Of a stretch of 64,000 nucleotides of DNA, positions 54,107 to 64,000 are shown one piece after another. The stretch spans positions 1 to 64,000 of the forward strand of contig JAEWYT010000089.1 in the NCBI GenBank assembly GCA_023458595.1, written 5' to 3'. Each line of letters opens with the position of its first letter. Within the stretch, counting starts at the first letter, position 1. This stretch comes from Pseudomonadota bacterium (GTDB lineage Bacteria > Pseudomonadota > Alphaproteobacteria > Rhizobiales > Tepidamorphaceae). The notes below the pieces were generated by a model, which saw only the letters and a program-made list of their open reading frames with translations, did no database searches and was not told where the DNA came from. A program made the position numbers and the translations under genes.

Positions 54107-54919
54107 ATGGCCGATATCCTGAAGAAGATCGAGGCCTACAAGCGCGAGGAGATCGCCGCGGCCAAGGCAGCCCGTCCGCTGTCCGTGCTCTGCGAGGTAG
54201 CCCGTCACGCGCCTCCGGTTCGCCCCTTCAAGGCTGCGCTCGACGCCCGCATCGCGCGCGGCGAGACGGCGCTGATCGCCGAGATCAAGAAGGCGAGCCC
54301 CTCCAAGGGCCTGATCCGCGCCGACTTCGATCCCCCCGCGCTCGCCAGGGCCTACGAGGCGGGCGGGGCGGCGTGCCTGTCGGTGCTCACCGACGCGCCC
54401 TCCTTCATGGGCAGCCCCGACTATCTGGTCGCCGCCCGCGCCGCCTGCTCCCTGCCGGTGCTGCGCAAGGACTTCCTGTTCGACCCCTACCAGGTCGACG
54501 AGGCGCGCGCCTGGGGCGCCGACTGCATCCTGATCATCATGGCCGCCGTCACCGACGACGAGGCCGCCGCCCTGGAGAACGCCGCCGATCTCTACGGTAT
54601 GTCGGTGCTTGTCGAGGTCCACGACAGGGCCGAGCTCGACCGCGCGCTGCAGCTCCGCTCGAAGCTGATCGGCATAAACAACCGGAATCTCAGGACGTTC
54701 GAGACCTCGCTTCAGACGTCTGTCGACCTGGCCACGTTACTGCCGGACGGCTACACGCTGGTCGGCGAGAGCGGCATCTTCACGGCCCGGGACGTGGCGA
54801 TGCTCGCCGAGGCCGGCATCCACGCGATCCTCGTCGGCGAGAGCCTGATGCGCCAGGACGACGTGACGGCGGCGACCCGCAAGCTGCTGTCGCGCTCCGC
54901 CGCGGACGCGGCCGAATAG
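54107..54919 (+). CDS. trpC: indole-3-glycerol phosphate synthase
   Basis: 270 residues, TIM-barrel. Ring closure and decarboxylation of CdRP to indole-3-glycerol phosphate. Signatures: ALIAEIKKASPSKGLI (catalytic Lys/Glu), SVLTDAPSFMGS, LRKDFLFDPYQV, IGINNRNLRTFE and VGESGIF. No trpF fusion. trpF, trpB and trpA are not in the window; the split of trp genes into trpEGDC and trpFBA groups is usual in alphaproteobacteria. moaC starts 16 bases later. Confidence 0.96.
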   Translation: MADILKKIEAYKREEIAAAKAARPLSVLCEVARHAPPVRPFKAALDARIARGETALIAEIKKASPSKGLIRADFDPPALARAYEAGGAACLSVLTDAPSFMGSPDYLVAARAACSLPVLRKDFLFDPYQVDEARAWGADCILIIMAAVTDDEAAALENAADLYGMSVLVEVHDRAELDRALQLRSKLIGINNRNLRTFETSLQTSVDLATLLPDGYTLVGESGIFTARDVAMLAEAGIHAILVGESLMRQDDVTAATRKLLSRSAADAAE

Positions 54920-54935
54920 CCCGGAGAGCGACCCC

Positions 54936-55427
54936 ATGAACGCCGGCAAGACCCTCACCCATCTCGACGAGAGCGGCAACGCCCGTATGGTCGACGTCTC
55001 CGACAAGGCCATCACCGCCCGCTCCGCGACCGCCGAGGGCTGGGTCAGGATGGCGCCCGGGACGCTCGAGCTGATCCTCAAGGGCGAGGCCAGGAAGGGC
55101 GACGTGCTCGGCACCGCCCGCATCGCCGGAATCATGGCCGCGAAACGCACGCACGAGCTGATCCCGCTCTGCCACCCGCTCGGCCTGTCGAAGGTGACCG
55201 TCGACCTCGAACCGGTGCCCACCGAGAACGCCGTGCGCGTCACCGCGACGGCCAAGGTCACCGGCCAGACCGGCGTCGAGATGGAGGCGCTGACCGCCGT
55301 CTCCGTCGCCTGCCTGACGGTCTACGACATGGTGAAGGCCGTCGATCGCGGCATCGAGATTACCGGGATCCGGCTTCTGGAGAAGTCCGGCGGCCGCTCG
55401 GGCGCATGGCGGGCCGAAGGGAAGTGA
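54936..55427 (+). CDS. moaC: cyclic pyranopterin monophosphate synthase MoaC
   Basis: 163 residues. Second step of molybdenum cofactor synthesis, forming cPMP. Motifs: DVSDKAITARSA near the N-terminus, GIMAAKRTHELIPLCHPLGLSKV with substrate-site residues, and TGVEMEALTAVSVACLTVYDM. The order trpC-moaC-moeA-lexA is typical of Hyphomicrobiales. Confidence 0.96.
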   Translation: MNAGKTLTHLDESGNARMVDVSDKAITARSATAEGWVRMAPGTLELILKGEARKGDVLGTARIAGIMAAKRTHELIPLCHPLGLSKVTVDLEPVPTENAVRVTATAKVTGQTGVEMEALTAVSVACLTVYDMVKAVDRGIEITGIRLLEKSGGRSGAWRAEGK

Positions 55428-55490
55428 CCGGCATGGTGTTCGATGCGCCCTGTTTTCCGCGCCGCCGCGCCCTATCCTACTTTCGCTCGC

Positions 55491-55573
55491 TCCCGCCAAA
55501 GCGGGAGACCAGCGCCGTCGCCACCGACGGAACAGGCACGCCAGCGATTCCCGCTTTCGCGGGAATGAGCGGC
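55491..55573. repeat. paired REP-like hairpins between moaC and moeA
   Basis: First hairpin: TCCCGC-caaa-GCGGGA (55491-55506). Second: ATTCCCGC-tttc-GCGGGAAT (55547-55566), continuing as GAGCGG. The pair repeats the plan and tail seen at 37938-38020. Lies within the 197 bases between moaC and moeA, which contain no gene. Confidence 0.65.
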
Positions 55574-55624
55574 GATTGGATCGTCTCCGGCCCGACGGGC
55601 CAATCCCGGACTGGCAGCTAACGC

Positions 55625-56836
55625 ATGTCCCTCCTCCCGGTCGAAGAAGCCCTGCGGCGCATACTCGACGGCGTGAAGCCGAAACCCGCCGAGACGGTGA
55701 GACTGGACGACGCGCTCGACCGCGTGCTCGCCGCCGATATCGCCGCCAAGCGCACGCAGCCGCCCTGGAACACCTCGGCGATGGACGGCTATGCGGTTCG
55801 CGCGGCAGACGTCGAGACCGTCCCGATGCGCCTGAAGGTGATCGGCGCGGCGCCCGCCGGCCATCCTTTCGCCGGCACCGTCGGCCCCGGCGAGGCGGTG
55901 CGGATATTCACCGGCGCGCCGCTGCCCGCAGGCGCCGACGCGATCGTCATCCAGGAAGACACCGAGCGCGACGGTGACGATGTGGTTGTCCGGGAATCGC
56001 CGGGCGTCGGCCATTTCGTGCGCCGGCGCGGCCTCGATTTCGCCGAGGGCGACGTTCTCCTGACCGCGGGCCGCCGCGCCGATCCGCGCATCGTCGCGCT
56101 CGCCGCCGCCATGAACCACGCGGAGCTGCCGGTTCACCGGCGTCCCAGGGTCGCGATCCTGGCGACCGGCGACGAACTCGCCGCGCCGGGCACCGATCCC
56201 GGTCCCGACAGGATCGTCGCCTCCAACAGCTACGGCGTCGCGGGAATGGTCCGCCACGCCGGCGGCACGCCGGTCGACCTCGGCATCGCGCGCGACGAGC
56301 GCGACATGCTCGCCGCCGCCGTCGCCAGGGCCAGGGAGTCGGACGCCGACGTCCTCGTCACGCTCGGCGGCGCCTCGGTCGGCGAGCACGACATCGTGCG
56401 CGACGTGCTGGTCGGAGAAGGCCTGTCGCTCGGCTTCTGGCGGATCGCCATGCGCCCGGGCAAGCCGCTGATGTTCGGTACCTTCGGCGGCGCGCGCTTC
56501 CTCGGCCTTCCCGGCAACCCGGTCTCCGCGATGATCACGGCACGGCTCTTCCTCGTCCCGCTCGTCCACGCGCTGACCGGCCTGAAGGAAACCACCTCCG
56601 GCGAGACCAGCGGACGGCTCGGCGCCGACCTCGCCGAGAACGACCGGCGCCAGGACTATCTGCGGGCCACCACGCGCGTCGACCCCGACGGCACCCTCGT
56701 CGTCACCCCCTTCGGCAAGCAGGACAGCTCGATGCTCTCGACGCTCGCCAGGGCGGACGCGCTGGTCGTCCGCGCGCCCTTCGCGCCGGCCGCGAAGGCC
56801 GGCGAGACGTGCCGCGTCCTGCGGATGGACTTCTAG
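55625..56836 (+). CDS. moeA: molybdopterin molybdotransferase MoeA
   Basis: 403 residues. Inserts molybdate into adenylylated molybdopterin. Motifs: PPWNTSAMDGYAV, GEAVRIFTGAPLPAGADAIV, RVAILATGDEL, TLGGASVGEHD, RPGKPLMFG, LGLPGNPVSAMI. The ATG at 55625 is the first suitable start after the REP pair. lexA follows after 161 bases with its own operator. Confidence 0.96.
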   Translation: MSLLPVEEALRRILDGVKPKPAETVRLDDALDRVLAADIAAKRTQPPWNTSAMDGYAVRAADVETVPMRLKVIGAAPAGHPFAGTVGPGEAVRIFTGAPLPAGADAIVIQEDTERDGDDVVVRESPGVGHFVRRRGLDFAEGDVLLTAGRRADPRIVALAAAMNHAELPVHRRPRVAILATGDELAAPGTDPGPDRIVASNSYGVAGMVRHAGGTPVDLGIARDERDMLAAAVARARESDADVLVTLGGASVGEHDIVRDVLVGEGLSLGFWRIAMRPGKPLMFGTFGGARFLGLPGNPVSAMITARLFLVPLVHALTGLKETTSGETSGRLGADLAENDRRQDYLRATTRVDPDGTLVVTPFGKQDSSMLSTLARADALVVRAPFAPAAKAGETCRVLRMDF

Positions 56837-56909
56837 AACGGCCCGACCTCAGGGAAGTCGATATTTCGTTCCCGCCGAACTCCGTCTTCACCCGATATTA
56901 ACCGTTGCC

Positions 56910-56924
56910 GAACACAACAAGAAC
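56910..56924 (+). promoter_or_regulatory. SOS box (LexA operator), perfect match
   Basis: GAAC-acaacaa-GAAC, a perfect alphaproteobacterial SOS box (GAAC-N7-GAAC, reverse complement of GTTC-N7-GTTC), 74 bases before the lexA start. It implies autoregulation of lexA. Confidence 0.88.
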
Positions 56925-56934
56925 ATGTATGTTT

Positions 56935-56949
56935 GTTCTTGATTTGTAC
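56935..56949 (+). promoter_or_regulatory. second, degenerate SOS box
   Basis: GTTC-ttgattt-GTAC deviates at one base from GTTC-N7-GTTC and starts 11 bases after the perfect box. It may be a second LexA site giving cooperative repression. Confidence 0.5.
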
Positions 56950-56997
56950 ACAATCTAGCGGCTAGGGCCGGCCGAGAGCGGCAACGGGGAGCGCGCC

Positions 56998-57723
56998 ATG
57001 CTGACGCGAAAACAGCACGAATTGCTCATGTTCATCCACGAGCGTCTGAAGGAATCGGGCGTGCCGCCCTCTTTCGACGAGATGAAGGAAGCGCTCGACC
57101 TGCGCTCGAAGTCCGGCATCCACCGGCTGATCACGGCACTCGAGGAACGCGGCTTCATCCGCCGCCTGCCCCATCGGGCGCGGGCGCTGGAGATCGTCCG
57201 CCTGCCCGAATCGGTCACTCCGGGCCTCGCCGCGCGGGGCCGCGGCTTCGCCCCGAGCGTCATCGAGGGAAGCCTCGGCAAGGTGCCGCCGCCTTCGGTC
57301 GAGAAGGACGCCGCCGCGCCGAGCGAGGCTGCGAACTCGAACGCGGTCGCGATCCCCGTCATGGGCCGCATCGCCGCCGGCACGCCGATCTCCGCGATCC
57401 AGAACCACAGCCACTCGATCCAGGTCCCCGTCGAGCTCCTGTCGAAGGGCGAGCACTTCGCCCTCGAGGTACGCGGCGATTCGATGATCGACGCCGGCAT
57501 CCTCGACGGCGACACGGTGTTGATCCGCAGGACCGACACAGCCGACACCGGCGATATCGTGGTCGCGCTGATCGACGACGAGGAAGCGACCCTGAAGCGC
57601 CTGCGCCGCAAGGGCGCCTCGATCGCGCTGGAGGCGGCGAACCCCGCCTACGAGACGCGCATCTTCGGGCCCGACCGGGTCGCGATTCAGGGCCGCCTCG
57701 TCGGGCTGATCCGCCAGTACTGA
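56998..57723 (+). CDS. lexA: LexA repressor
   Basis: 241 residues. Winged-HTH N-terminus (LTRKQHELLMFIHERLKESG, SKSGIHRLITALEERG), linker of about 50 residues, and S24-type self-cleavage domain. Cleavage site Ala127-Gly128 (GRIAAGTPI), catalytic Ser162 (RGDSMIDAG) and Lys200 (EEATLKRL). RecA-stimulated self-cleavage releases SOS genes. Length is normal for alphaproteobacteria, whose linker is longer than in E. coli. Two operator sites lie just upstream. Confidence 0.97.
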   Translation: MLTRKQHELLMFIHERLKESGVPPSFDEMKEALDLRSKSGIHRLITALEERGFIRRLPHRARALEIVRLPESVTPGLAARGRGFAPSVIEGSLGKVPPPSVEKDAAAPSEAANSNAVAIPVMGRIAAGTPISAIQNHSHSIQVPVELLSKGEHFALEVRGDSMIDAGILDGDTVLIRRTDTADTGDIVVALIDDEEATLKRLRRKGASIALEAANPAYETRIFGPDRVAIQGRLVGLIRQY

Positions 57724-57739
57724 GAACGCGCGGCAGGCT

Positions 57740-59896
57740 TCACCGCGCCCGGCGCGTCCACGGGCGCTCGCCGGCCCGTTCGGCGGCCGTCTCGATGGAA
57801 ATGCCCTCTCCGGTCCGCGTCAGCACCGTCGCGCCCGACCGGGCGGCGTCCTTTGGGCCAATCACGATCGCCTGCTCGCGGCACCAGTCCGGGGGCTCGA
57901 TGGCCGTGACGATCACGTCGGCCCAGGCGCAGTCCTCGACGAAGGCCATCGGCTCCCTGACGTAGGAAACCCGCATCCGGCCGTTGTCGGCGATACAGGC
58001 CTGGCCGTCGCAATCGGCGCGCGCCGAGCGGGTGCCGTCCGGCGCGATTCCGGCGTTTCGCTGCCAGACCTCCGCTTCGTAGTCGGATCCCCGGCGCGGC
58101 AGGTAGACGAGCGTCCCATCGTCCGTCCTCAGGGCTGCCGCCTTCGCGTCGCGCGAGACGTAGAGATCGGGCGGCGTCGCGACGATACCGCTTGCGAGGC
58201 CCGCGACAATCGGCACCAGCCCCAGAAGCCGCGCCCACGTGCGCCACAGCGAGAGCCACAGGCCCCCGGCAACGGTCGCCAGAAGTCCCGCGACCGGCAC
58301 CTGCGCGACCATGCGCACCGCCCCATCGTAACCGGCCACGGTGTTTGCCACCCGCAGCACGCCCTCGATGCCGAGCCCCATCAAGGCGAGCATCGGGCCC
58401 TCGAGCCCGAACGGCATCAGCAACACCGCGGCGAGCGCGGCCGGCATCACCAGCACGCTGACGAGCGGCATCGCCGCGACATTGGCGAGGAGGCCGTAGA
58501 CCGCTACCCGGTTGAAGTGATAGGCGGCGAACGGTCCCGTGGCGAGACCGGCGACGAGCGCCGTGAAGACGAGGCCGAAGACCGCCCGCCAGGCGAAGCG
58601 GACGGATGCCGGAGTCGCGCTCTCCGCCCTCCCCGCCGCCCGCGACCTCAGCGCCTCGTAGGCTGCGACCAGCGCGACGGTCGCGGCGAACGACATCTGG
58701 AAGCTCGCGGAGACCAGCGCCTCGGGCGTCAGCGCCAGGACGATCAGCGCCGCCAGCGCGACGTTGCGCAGCGTGATCGCCGGCCGGTCGAGCAGGATGG
58801 CGACCAGCATGATCGCCGCCATGATGAAGGCGCGCTGCGTGGCGATCGACGCCCCCGACAGGACCAGATAGCCGGCTCCGCCGAGAAGCGCGATCGCCGC
58901 CGCCCACTTCTTGATCGGCCGGGTCAGCGCGAGGTCCGGCGACAGCGCGAAACAGGCGCGGGCGAACCAGAACAGCGTTCCCACGACCAGCATCATGTGC
59001 AGGCCGGAGATCGCCAGGATGTGGGCGAGGCCGGAGGCCCGCAGCGCCTCCTCGTCGCTCTCGGGGATCGCGCCGCGCTCGCCGGTGATGAGCGCCGCGG
59101 CGACCGCGCCAACGGATCCGGGCAGGCGGCGTTCGATACGTGCCGCGATCGACAGGCGCAGCCGTTCCACCCCGACGCCGAGCCCGGCGAGCAGGCCCGC
59201 CCTCCCGGTCGCCCCCGCCGATACAGGCGCGCTCGTCAGAAAGCCGACGCCGCCGATCCCGGCAAACCACGCCTGACGCGCGTAGTCGAAGCCACCTGGC
59301 ACGGCCGCGTCCGGCGGCGGCATGAGGATGGCGTCGAAGCGGACGACGTCGCCTGGCGCCGGTACGGCCCACTTGCCGCGCATCCAGAGCGAAAGGCGGT
59401 GCGGCAGGTCCCGTGCCGGCCAGGCGGCGATCCGGCGCGGTTCCACCAGCAGGCGCGTCGATCCGTCCTCGTTGCGCTCCAGCCCGGCGATACGGCCCGT
59501 CACGGTGACCGGCGCGCCCGTCTCGGCGACGACCGGGGCGGCGACGCGAAGGCTGCGCAGGCCGGCGTCCATCATGCCGAGAGAAGCGAGGAACAGAGCC
59601 ATGAACAGCGTCCCCGAGAGCCGGCCGGGCCCCGCCCTGACGGCGATGAACCCGGTCAGGGCGCAAAGCACGCCGACGGCGGCGAGCGAGGGCTCGCGCG
59701 GCAGGGCGAAATAGGCCGCAATCCCGGTCCCGAACGCGACCGGGACCCACAGGAACAGCCGCTCGCGCTCGGCCTCGACGGTCCTCCGGAGAACTTCCGC
59801 CCCGGACCAGCCCCCCAACCGCCCAAACGCACCCGGCCACAGCCGGGCCGTCGCCCGCGCGCGCCGCTCGCCGATCGAGGACGTCTCGCCGCTCAC
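57740..59896 (-). CDS. comEC: ComEC/Rec2 family competence-like membrane protein
   Basis: 718 residues. An N-terminal DUF4131-like region with two helices and an OB-like part is followed by the Competence domain with many helices (AHILAISGLHMMLV, then LSGASIATQRAFIMA are family hallmarks). ComEC forms the channel for single-stranded DNA uptake in transformable bacteria. The C-terminal 150 residues occupy the place of the metallo-beta-lactamase domain but show no HxHxDH metal motif, so nuclease activity is not expected. No other competence gene is nearby. Convergent with lexA (16 bases), divergent from gltX. Confidence 0.9.
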   Translation of the reverse strand: MSGETSSIGERRARATARLWPGAFGRLGGWSGAEVLRRTVEAERERLFLWVPVAFGTGIAAYFALPREPSLAAVGVLCALTGFIAVRAGPGRLSGTLFMALFLASLGMMDAGLRSLRVAAPVVAETGAPVTVTGRIAGLERNEDGSTRLLVEPRRIAAWPARDLPHRLSLWMRGKWAVPAPGDVVRFDAILMPPPDAAVPGGFDYARQAWFAGIGGVGFLTSAPVSAGATGRAGLLAGLGVGVERLRLSIAARIERRLPGSVGAVAAALITGERGAIPESDEEALRASGLAHILAISGLHMMLVVGTLFWFARACFALSPDLALTRPIKKWAAAIALLGGAGYLVLSGASIATQRAFIMAAIMLVAILLDRPAITLRNVALAALIVLALTPEALVSASFQMSFAATVALVAAYEALRSRAAGRAESATPASVRFAWRAVFGLVFTALVAGLATGPFAAYHFNRVAVYGLLANVAAMPLVSVLVMPAALAAVLLMPFGLEGPMLALMGLGIEGVLRVANTVAGYDGAVRMVAQVPVAGLLATVAGGLWLSLWRTWARLLGLVPIVAGLASGIVATPPDLYVSRDAKAAALRTDDGTLVYLPRRGSDYEAEVWQRNAGIAPDGTRSARADCDGQACIADNGRMRVSYVREPMAFVEDCAWADVIVTAIEPPDWCREQAIVIGPKDAARSGATVLTRTGEGISIETAAERAGERPWTRRAR

Positions 59897-60005
59897 CGGA
59901 TTGCCCGCTTCAATCTTCGCCGAAGGCCGTGCTACTAGAGCCCTTCATGGCTCCATGCCCCCCCGAACCATACTAGACCGCACGAGAATTCGACCGCCAC
60001 CCGTC

Positions 60006-61430
60006 ATGTCCAAGTCCGAGATCGTCACCCGCTTCGCTCCCTCGCCGACCGGCTTCCTGCACATCGGCGGCGCCCGCACGGCGCTGTTCAACTGGCTCTA
60101 CGCCCGCGGCCGCGGCGGCAGGATGCTGCTCAGGATCGAGGACACCGACCGCGAGCGCTCGACGGACGAGGCGATCGCCGCGATCCTCGACGGGCTGAAG
60201 TGGCTCGGTCTCGACTGGGACGGCGACGCGATCTCGCAGTTCGCCCGCGCCCAGCGGCACCGCGACGTCGTCGAGGAGATGCTCGGCCAGGGCAAGGCCT
60301 ACCGCTGCTACGCGACGCCGGAGGAGCTCGCCGAGATGCGCGAGACCGCGCGCGCGGAAGGCCGTCCGCCGCGCTATGACGGCCGCTGGCGCGACCGCGA
60401 CCCGTCGGAAGCACCGCCCGGCGTGAAGCCGGCGATCCGCCTGAGGGCGCCGGTCGACGGCGAGACGGTGGTCCAGGATCACGTCCAGGGCCGGGTCGTC
60501 TGGCAGAACAAGGACCTCGACGACCTGATCCTCCTGCGCTCCGACGGCAACCCCACCTACATGCTCGCCGTCGTCGTCGACGACCACGACATGGGCGTCA
60601 CCCACGTCATCCGCGGCGACGACCACCTGACCAACGCCGCCCGCCAGACGCAGATCTATCAGGCGATGGGCTGGACCGTGCCGGAGATGGCCCATATCCC
60701 GCTGATCCACGGCCCGGACGGCGCGAAGCTGTCGAAGCGCCACGGCGCCCTCGGCGTCGACGCCTACCGCGCGATGGGCTACCTGCCGGAAGCGATGCGC
60801 AACTACCTCGTGCGCCTCGGCTGGAGCCACGGCGACGACGAGGTGATGTCGACCGAGCAGATGCTCAAGTGGTTCGACCTCGACGCCATCGGCAAGTCGG
60901 CCGCGCGCTTCGATTTCGCCAAGCTCGAGAACCTGAACGGCATCTACATGCGGCAGACGCCGGACGCCGACCTCACCGACGCCTTCCTGAGGAACCTGCC
61001 CTACCTGCCGGGCGGCGCGGCGTTCCTGGCCAGCCTCGACGCGGTGAAATCCGAGCGTATCCGAACGGCCATGCCCGGACTGAAGGAGCGCGCCAAGAAT
61101 CTCGTGGAACTCCTTGAAAATTCGAAGTTTCTTGTGGAGGAAAGACCGCTTTCCCTCGACGAGAAGGCACAGAAGATCCTGGACGACGCCGGACGCGGGA
61201 CGCTCGCCGACGTGCTTGCCGTCCTGAAGGCGGCGCCCGAGTGGAACGCCGAAAGCCTGGAAGCCGCGGTGAAGGCATTCGCGGAGAGTTCGGGCCGCAA
61301 GCTCGGCTCGATCGCCCAGCCGTTGCGGGCCGCGCTCACAGGTCGCACCACCTCTCCCGGCATCTTCGACGTGCTCGCGGTGCTGGGACGCGAGGAAAGC
61401 CTTGCCCGGATTGCCGATCAGGCCGCTTGA
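60006..61430 (+). CDS. gltX: glutamyl-tRNA synthetase
   Basis: 474 residues. Charges tRNA-Glu, and in many alphaproteobacteria also tRNA-Gln for later amidation. HIGH-equivalent HIGG at 19-22 (SPTGFLHIGGARTALFNW) and KLSKR at 241-245. No zinc-binding cysteine set is evident. ATG 60006 gives the standard VxTRFAPSPTG start; the frame stays open another 35 codons upstream into the comEC promoter region, which I reject. Hyphomicrobiales often carry two gltX copies. Confidence 0.96.
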   Translation: MSKSEIVTRFAPSPTGFLHIGGARTALFNWLYARGRGGRMLLRIEDTDRERSTDEAIAAILDGLKWLGLDWDGDAISQFARAQRHRDVVEEMLGQGKAYRCYATPEELAEMRETARAEGRPPRYDGRWRDRDPSEAPPGVKPAIRLRAPVDGETVVQDHVQGRVVWQNKDLDDLILLRSDGNPTYMLAVVVDDHDMGVTHVIRGDDHLTNAARQTQIYQAMGWTVPEMAHIPLIHGPDGAKLSKRHGALGVDAYRAMGYLPEAMRNYLVRLGWSHGDDEVMSTEQMLKWFDLDAIGKSAARFDFAKLENLNGIYMRQTPDADLTDAFLRNLPYLPGGAAFLASLDAVKSERIRTAMPGLKERAKNLVELLENSKFLVEERPLSLDEKAQKILDDAGRGTLADVLAVLKAAPEWNAESLEAAVKAFAESSGRKLGSIAQPLRAALTGRTTSPGIFDVLAVLGREESLARIADQAA

Positions 61431-61625
61431 TGCGTAACCGTTCCGCTACATGTATGAACTAAGGTGCCGATCGGCGCCGCTTGCCGACGCCGGTCAAATC
61501 GGCTACCGAGTCTGACGAATTCCTTCCGAGCCGCACACCAGCCGACCACGGGACCGAGTGCGTATCCCGGCGAGCCGAAACAGGGCTGTGCGGACGCCCG
61601 CCAACAGGACAGGAGCCACCTGCCC

Positions 61626-62936
<1,311 letters not shown>

Positions 62937-62961
62937 CTGGACTGCAACGAGATTCAGATCA

Positions 62962-62990
62962 GGCCGGGGCGTCCGACGCTCCGGCCTTTT
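62962..62990 (+). terminator. rho-independent terminator after gltA
   Basis: GGCCGGGGCG, loop TCCGA, CGCTCCGGCC (10-bp stem with one G-T pair), followed by four T residues. Sits 25 bases after the gltA stop and touches the stop codon of the convergent lpxB gene. Confidence 0.88.
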
Positions 62991-64000
62991 CATTTGACCC
63001 TGACGGGCTCTAGCAGGTCCAGGACCGCCGCGGCGGCGCGGCGGCTCGGACTGTCGCCGTCGATCAGTGTCGCCGAGCGCACCTTTCCGATCGCCGATAT
63101 CTGGGCGCGCCGGTCCGGCGTATCGTCGAACAGGGGATCGAGAGCCGCCGACAGCGTCCGCGGATCGCAGCCGGCGTGGATGAATTCGGGAAACGCGTTC
63201 TCGCCGATCACCAGATTGGCCATCACGACGGAATGGGTCCGGAGCATCCAGCGCAGCGCGGCCGTCAACGGATCGAGCCTGTAGGTGACGACCATCGGCA
63301 CTTCGGCGAGCGCCAGCTCGAGGGTGACCGTGCCCGACGCGGCGAGCGCGACGCGGCCCGAGGCGAACGCCACCCACTTCTCCGTCTCGCCCGACACGAC
63401 CCGCGGCCTGACCGGCCACCCGGCGACCTCGTCTCTCAGCCGATCCGCCAGATGGGCGACCGCCGGCAGGATCGCGTCGAAGTCCCGGCCCCTGTCGCGC
63501 AGCGCCACCAGCGTGTCGCGGAAGACGGGCATCAGCCGCTCGATCTCGGTCACGCGGCTGCCCGGCAGAACCAGCAGGACCGGCCGCGCCTCGCCCTCGT
63601 CCGCCCGCGGCGGCATCAGCCCCATCCTCTCGATCGCCGGATGGCCGACATAGACGCACTCCGGCCCGCCGAGCTTCCGGTGCACGTCCGGCTCGAACGG
63701 GAATACCGCCAGGACGCGGTCCACGTAGGCGCGCATCTTTCGCGCCCGCCACGGCCGCCAGGCCCAGACTGTCGGCGAGACATAGTCGACGATCGGGACC
63801 TGCGGCATCCGCCGGCGTACCCGCTTGGCGACCTGATGCGTGAATTCCGGACTGTCGACGATGATCAATACGTCGGGCGCGAACGCCACGACATGGTCGA
63901 CCGCCTCGTGGACGCGCCGGATGAGGCCCGGCAGGCGGGCCAGGATCGCGAGCGGCCCCATGACCGCGATCTCGGAGAGCGGGAAAGCGCTCTTCAGGCC
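62990..64000 (-). CDS. lpxB: lipid-A-disaccharide synthase (5' end beyond the window)
   Basis: 336 residues visible; the N-terminus is cut by the right edge, with the frame still open at 64000 (LKSAFPLSEIAVMG reads through the boundary). Family length of about 380 suggests some 50 residues are missing. LpxB (GT19) condenses UDP-diacylglucosamine with lipid X to form the lipid A disaccharide. Signatures: VLIIVDSPEFTHQVAKRVR, YVSPTVWAW, VFPFEPDVH, YVGHPAIE, LPGSRVTEI, and ALAASGTVTLELAL. The in-frame ATG at 63961 is not the true start. Convergent with gltA. Confidence 0.95.
   Translation of the reverse strand, partial: GLKSAFPLSEIAVMGPLAILARLPGLIRRVHEAVDHVVAFAPDVLIIVDSPEFTHQVAKRVRRRMPQVPIVDYVSPTVWAWRPWRARKMRAYVDRVLAVFPFEPDVHRKLGGPECVYVGHPAIERMGLMPPRADEGEARPVLLVLPGSRVTEIERLMPVFRDTLVALRDRGRDFDAILPAVAHLADRLRDEVAGWPVRPRVVSGETEKWVAFASGRVALAASGTVTLELALAEVPMVVTYRLDPLTAALRWMLRTHSVVMANLVIGENAFPEFIHAGCDPRTLSAALDPLFDDTPDRRAQISAIGKVRSATLIDGDSPSRRAAAAVLDLLEPVRVK

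Noticed and set aside
62990..63961. ATG 63961 as start of lpxB
   Set aside because: The frame continues to the window edge with LpxB-like residues, and the protein would lack the conserved N-terminal region.

Overview
The window is a GC-rich (visually about two-thirds G+C), densely packed chromosomal segment of an alphaproteobacterium, most likely of the order Hyphomicrobiales (Rhizobiales). The inference rests on gene order and family variants rather than on any search. The order dusB-ntrB-ntrC-ntrY-ntrX-trkA-...-hfq-hflX is typical of this group. So are a pyruvate dehydrogenase operon whose E1-beta carries an N-terminal lipoyl domain, a fused ispDF, a zinc-less short MetRS, and a LexA operator of the alphaproteobacterial GAAC-N7-GAAC type. 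I cannot name the genus.

Layout. 0.1-1.6 kb is the end of an integrated element: a P4-like tyrosine integrase reading leftward, followed by repeat-rich DNA and a tRNA-Ser(UGA) whose 3' end faces the integrase. The rest of the element should lie left of base 1. 2-9.4 kb (+) holds envelope and information genes: rlpA, a D-Ala-D-Ala carboxypeptidase relative with altered motifs, tmk, holB, metG, tatD and a metallo-beta-lactamase-fold hydrolase. 9.4-11 kb (-) is a membrane GGDEF protein. mazG (+) then meets a long leftward block (12.3-25.4 kb): dusB, ntrBC, ntrYX, trkA, trkH, a D-amino-acid aminotransferase, hfq and hflX, which joins nitrogen control, potassium uptake and RNA-level regulation. 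ispDF-cinA (+, 25.6-27.3 kb) shares a stop palindrome with ratA at the far end of the next leftward block (27.3-37.2 kb): eno, ftsB, pdhA, pdhB, a DUF5076-like gene, pdhC, a small exported protein, lpdA, a GlsB/YeaQ-type membrane protein, lipA and ratA. That block makes and lipoylates the pyruvate dehydrogenase complex.

37.4-45.5 kb contains queF (+), then leftward kdsA with two small-molecule enzymes, an endonuclease/exonuclease/phosphatase protein, pyrG, secG, tpiA, and a pair of genes resembling accessory proteins of corrinoid-dependent methyl transfer. 45.65-48.7 kb (+) is the least ordinary stretch: four tightly overlapped genes for a membrane-anchored arylsulfotransferase-like protein, two small membrane proteins and a PAPS-type sulfotransferase. 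I regard this as the best candidate for an undescribed system. From 48.8 kb follow ppiD, trpE, trpG, trpD, trpC, moaC, moeA and lexA (+), comEC (-), gltX and gltA (+), and lpxB (-), which is cut by the right edge.

Other structure: tandem SOS boxes before lexA, two paired REP-like hairpin loci, an isolated 9-bp-arm palindrome, two good rho-independent terminators, and two convergent gene overlaps. I found no rRNA, CRISPR array or insertion sequence.
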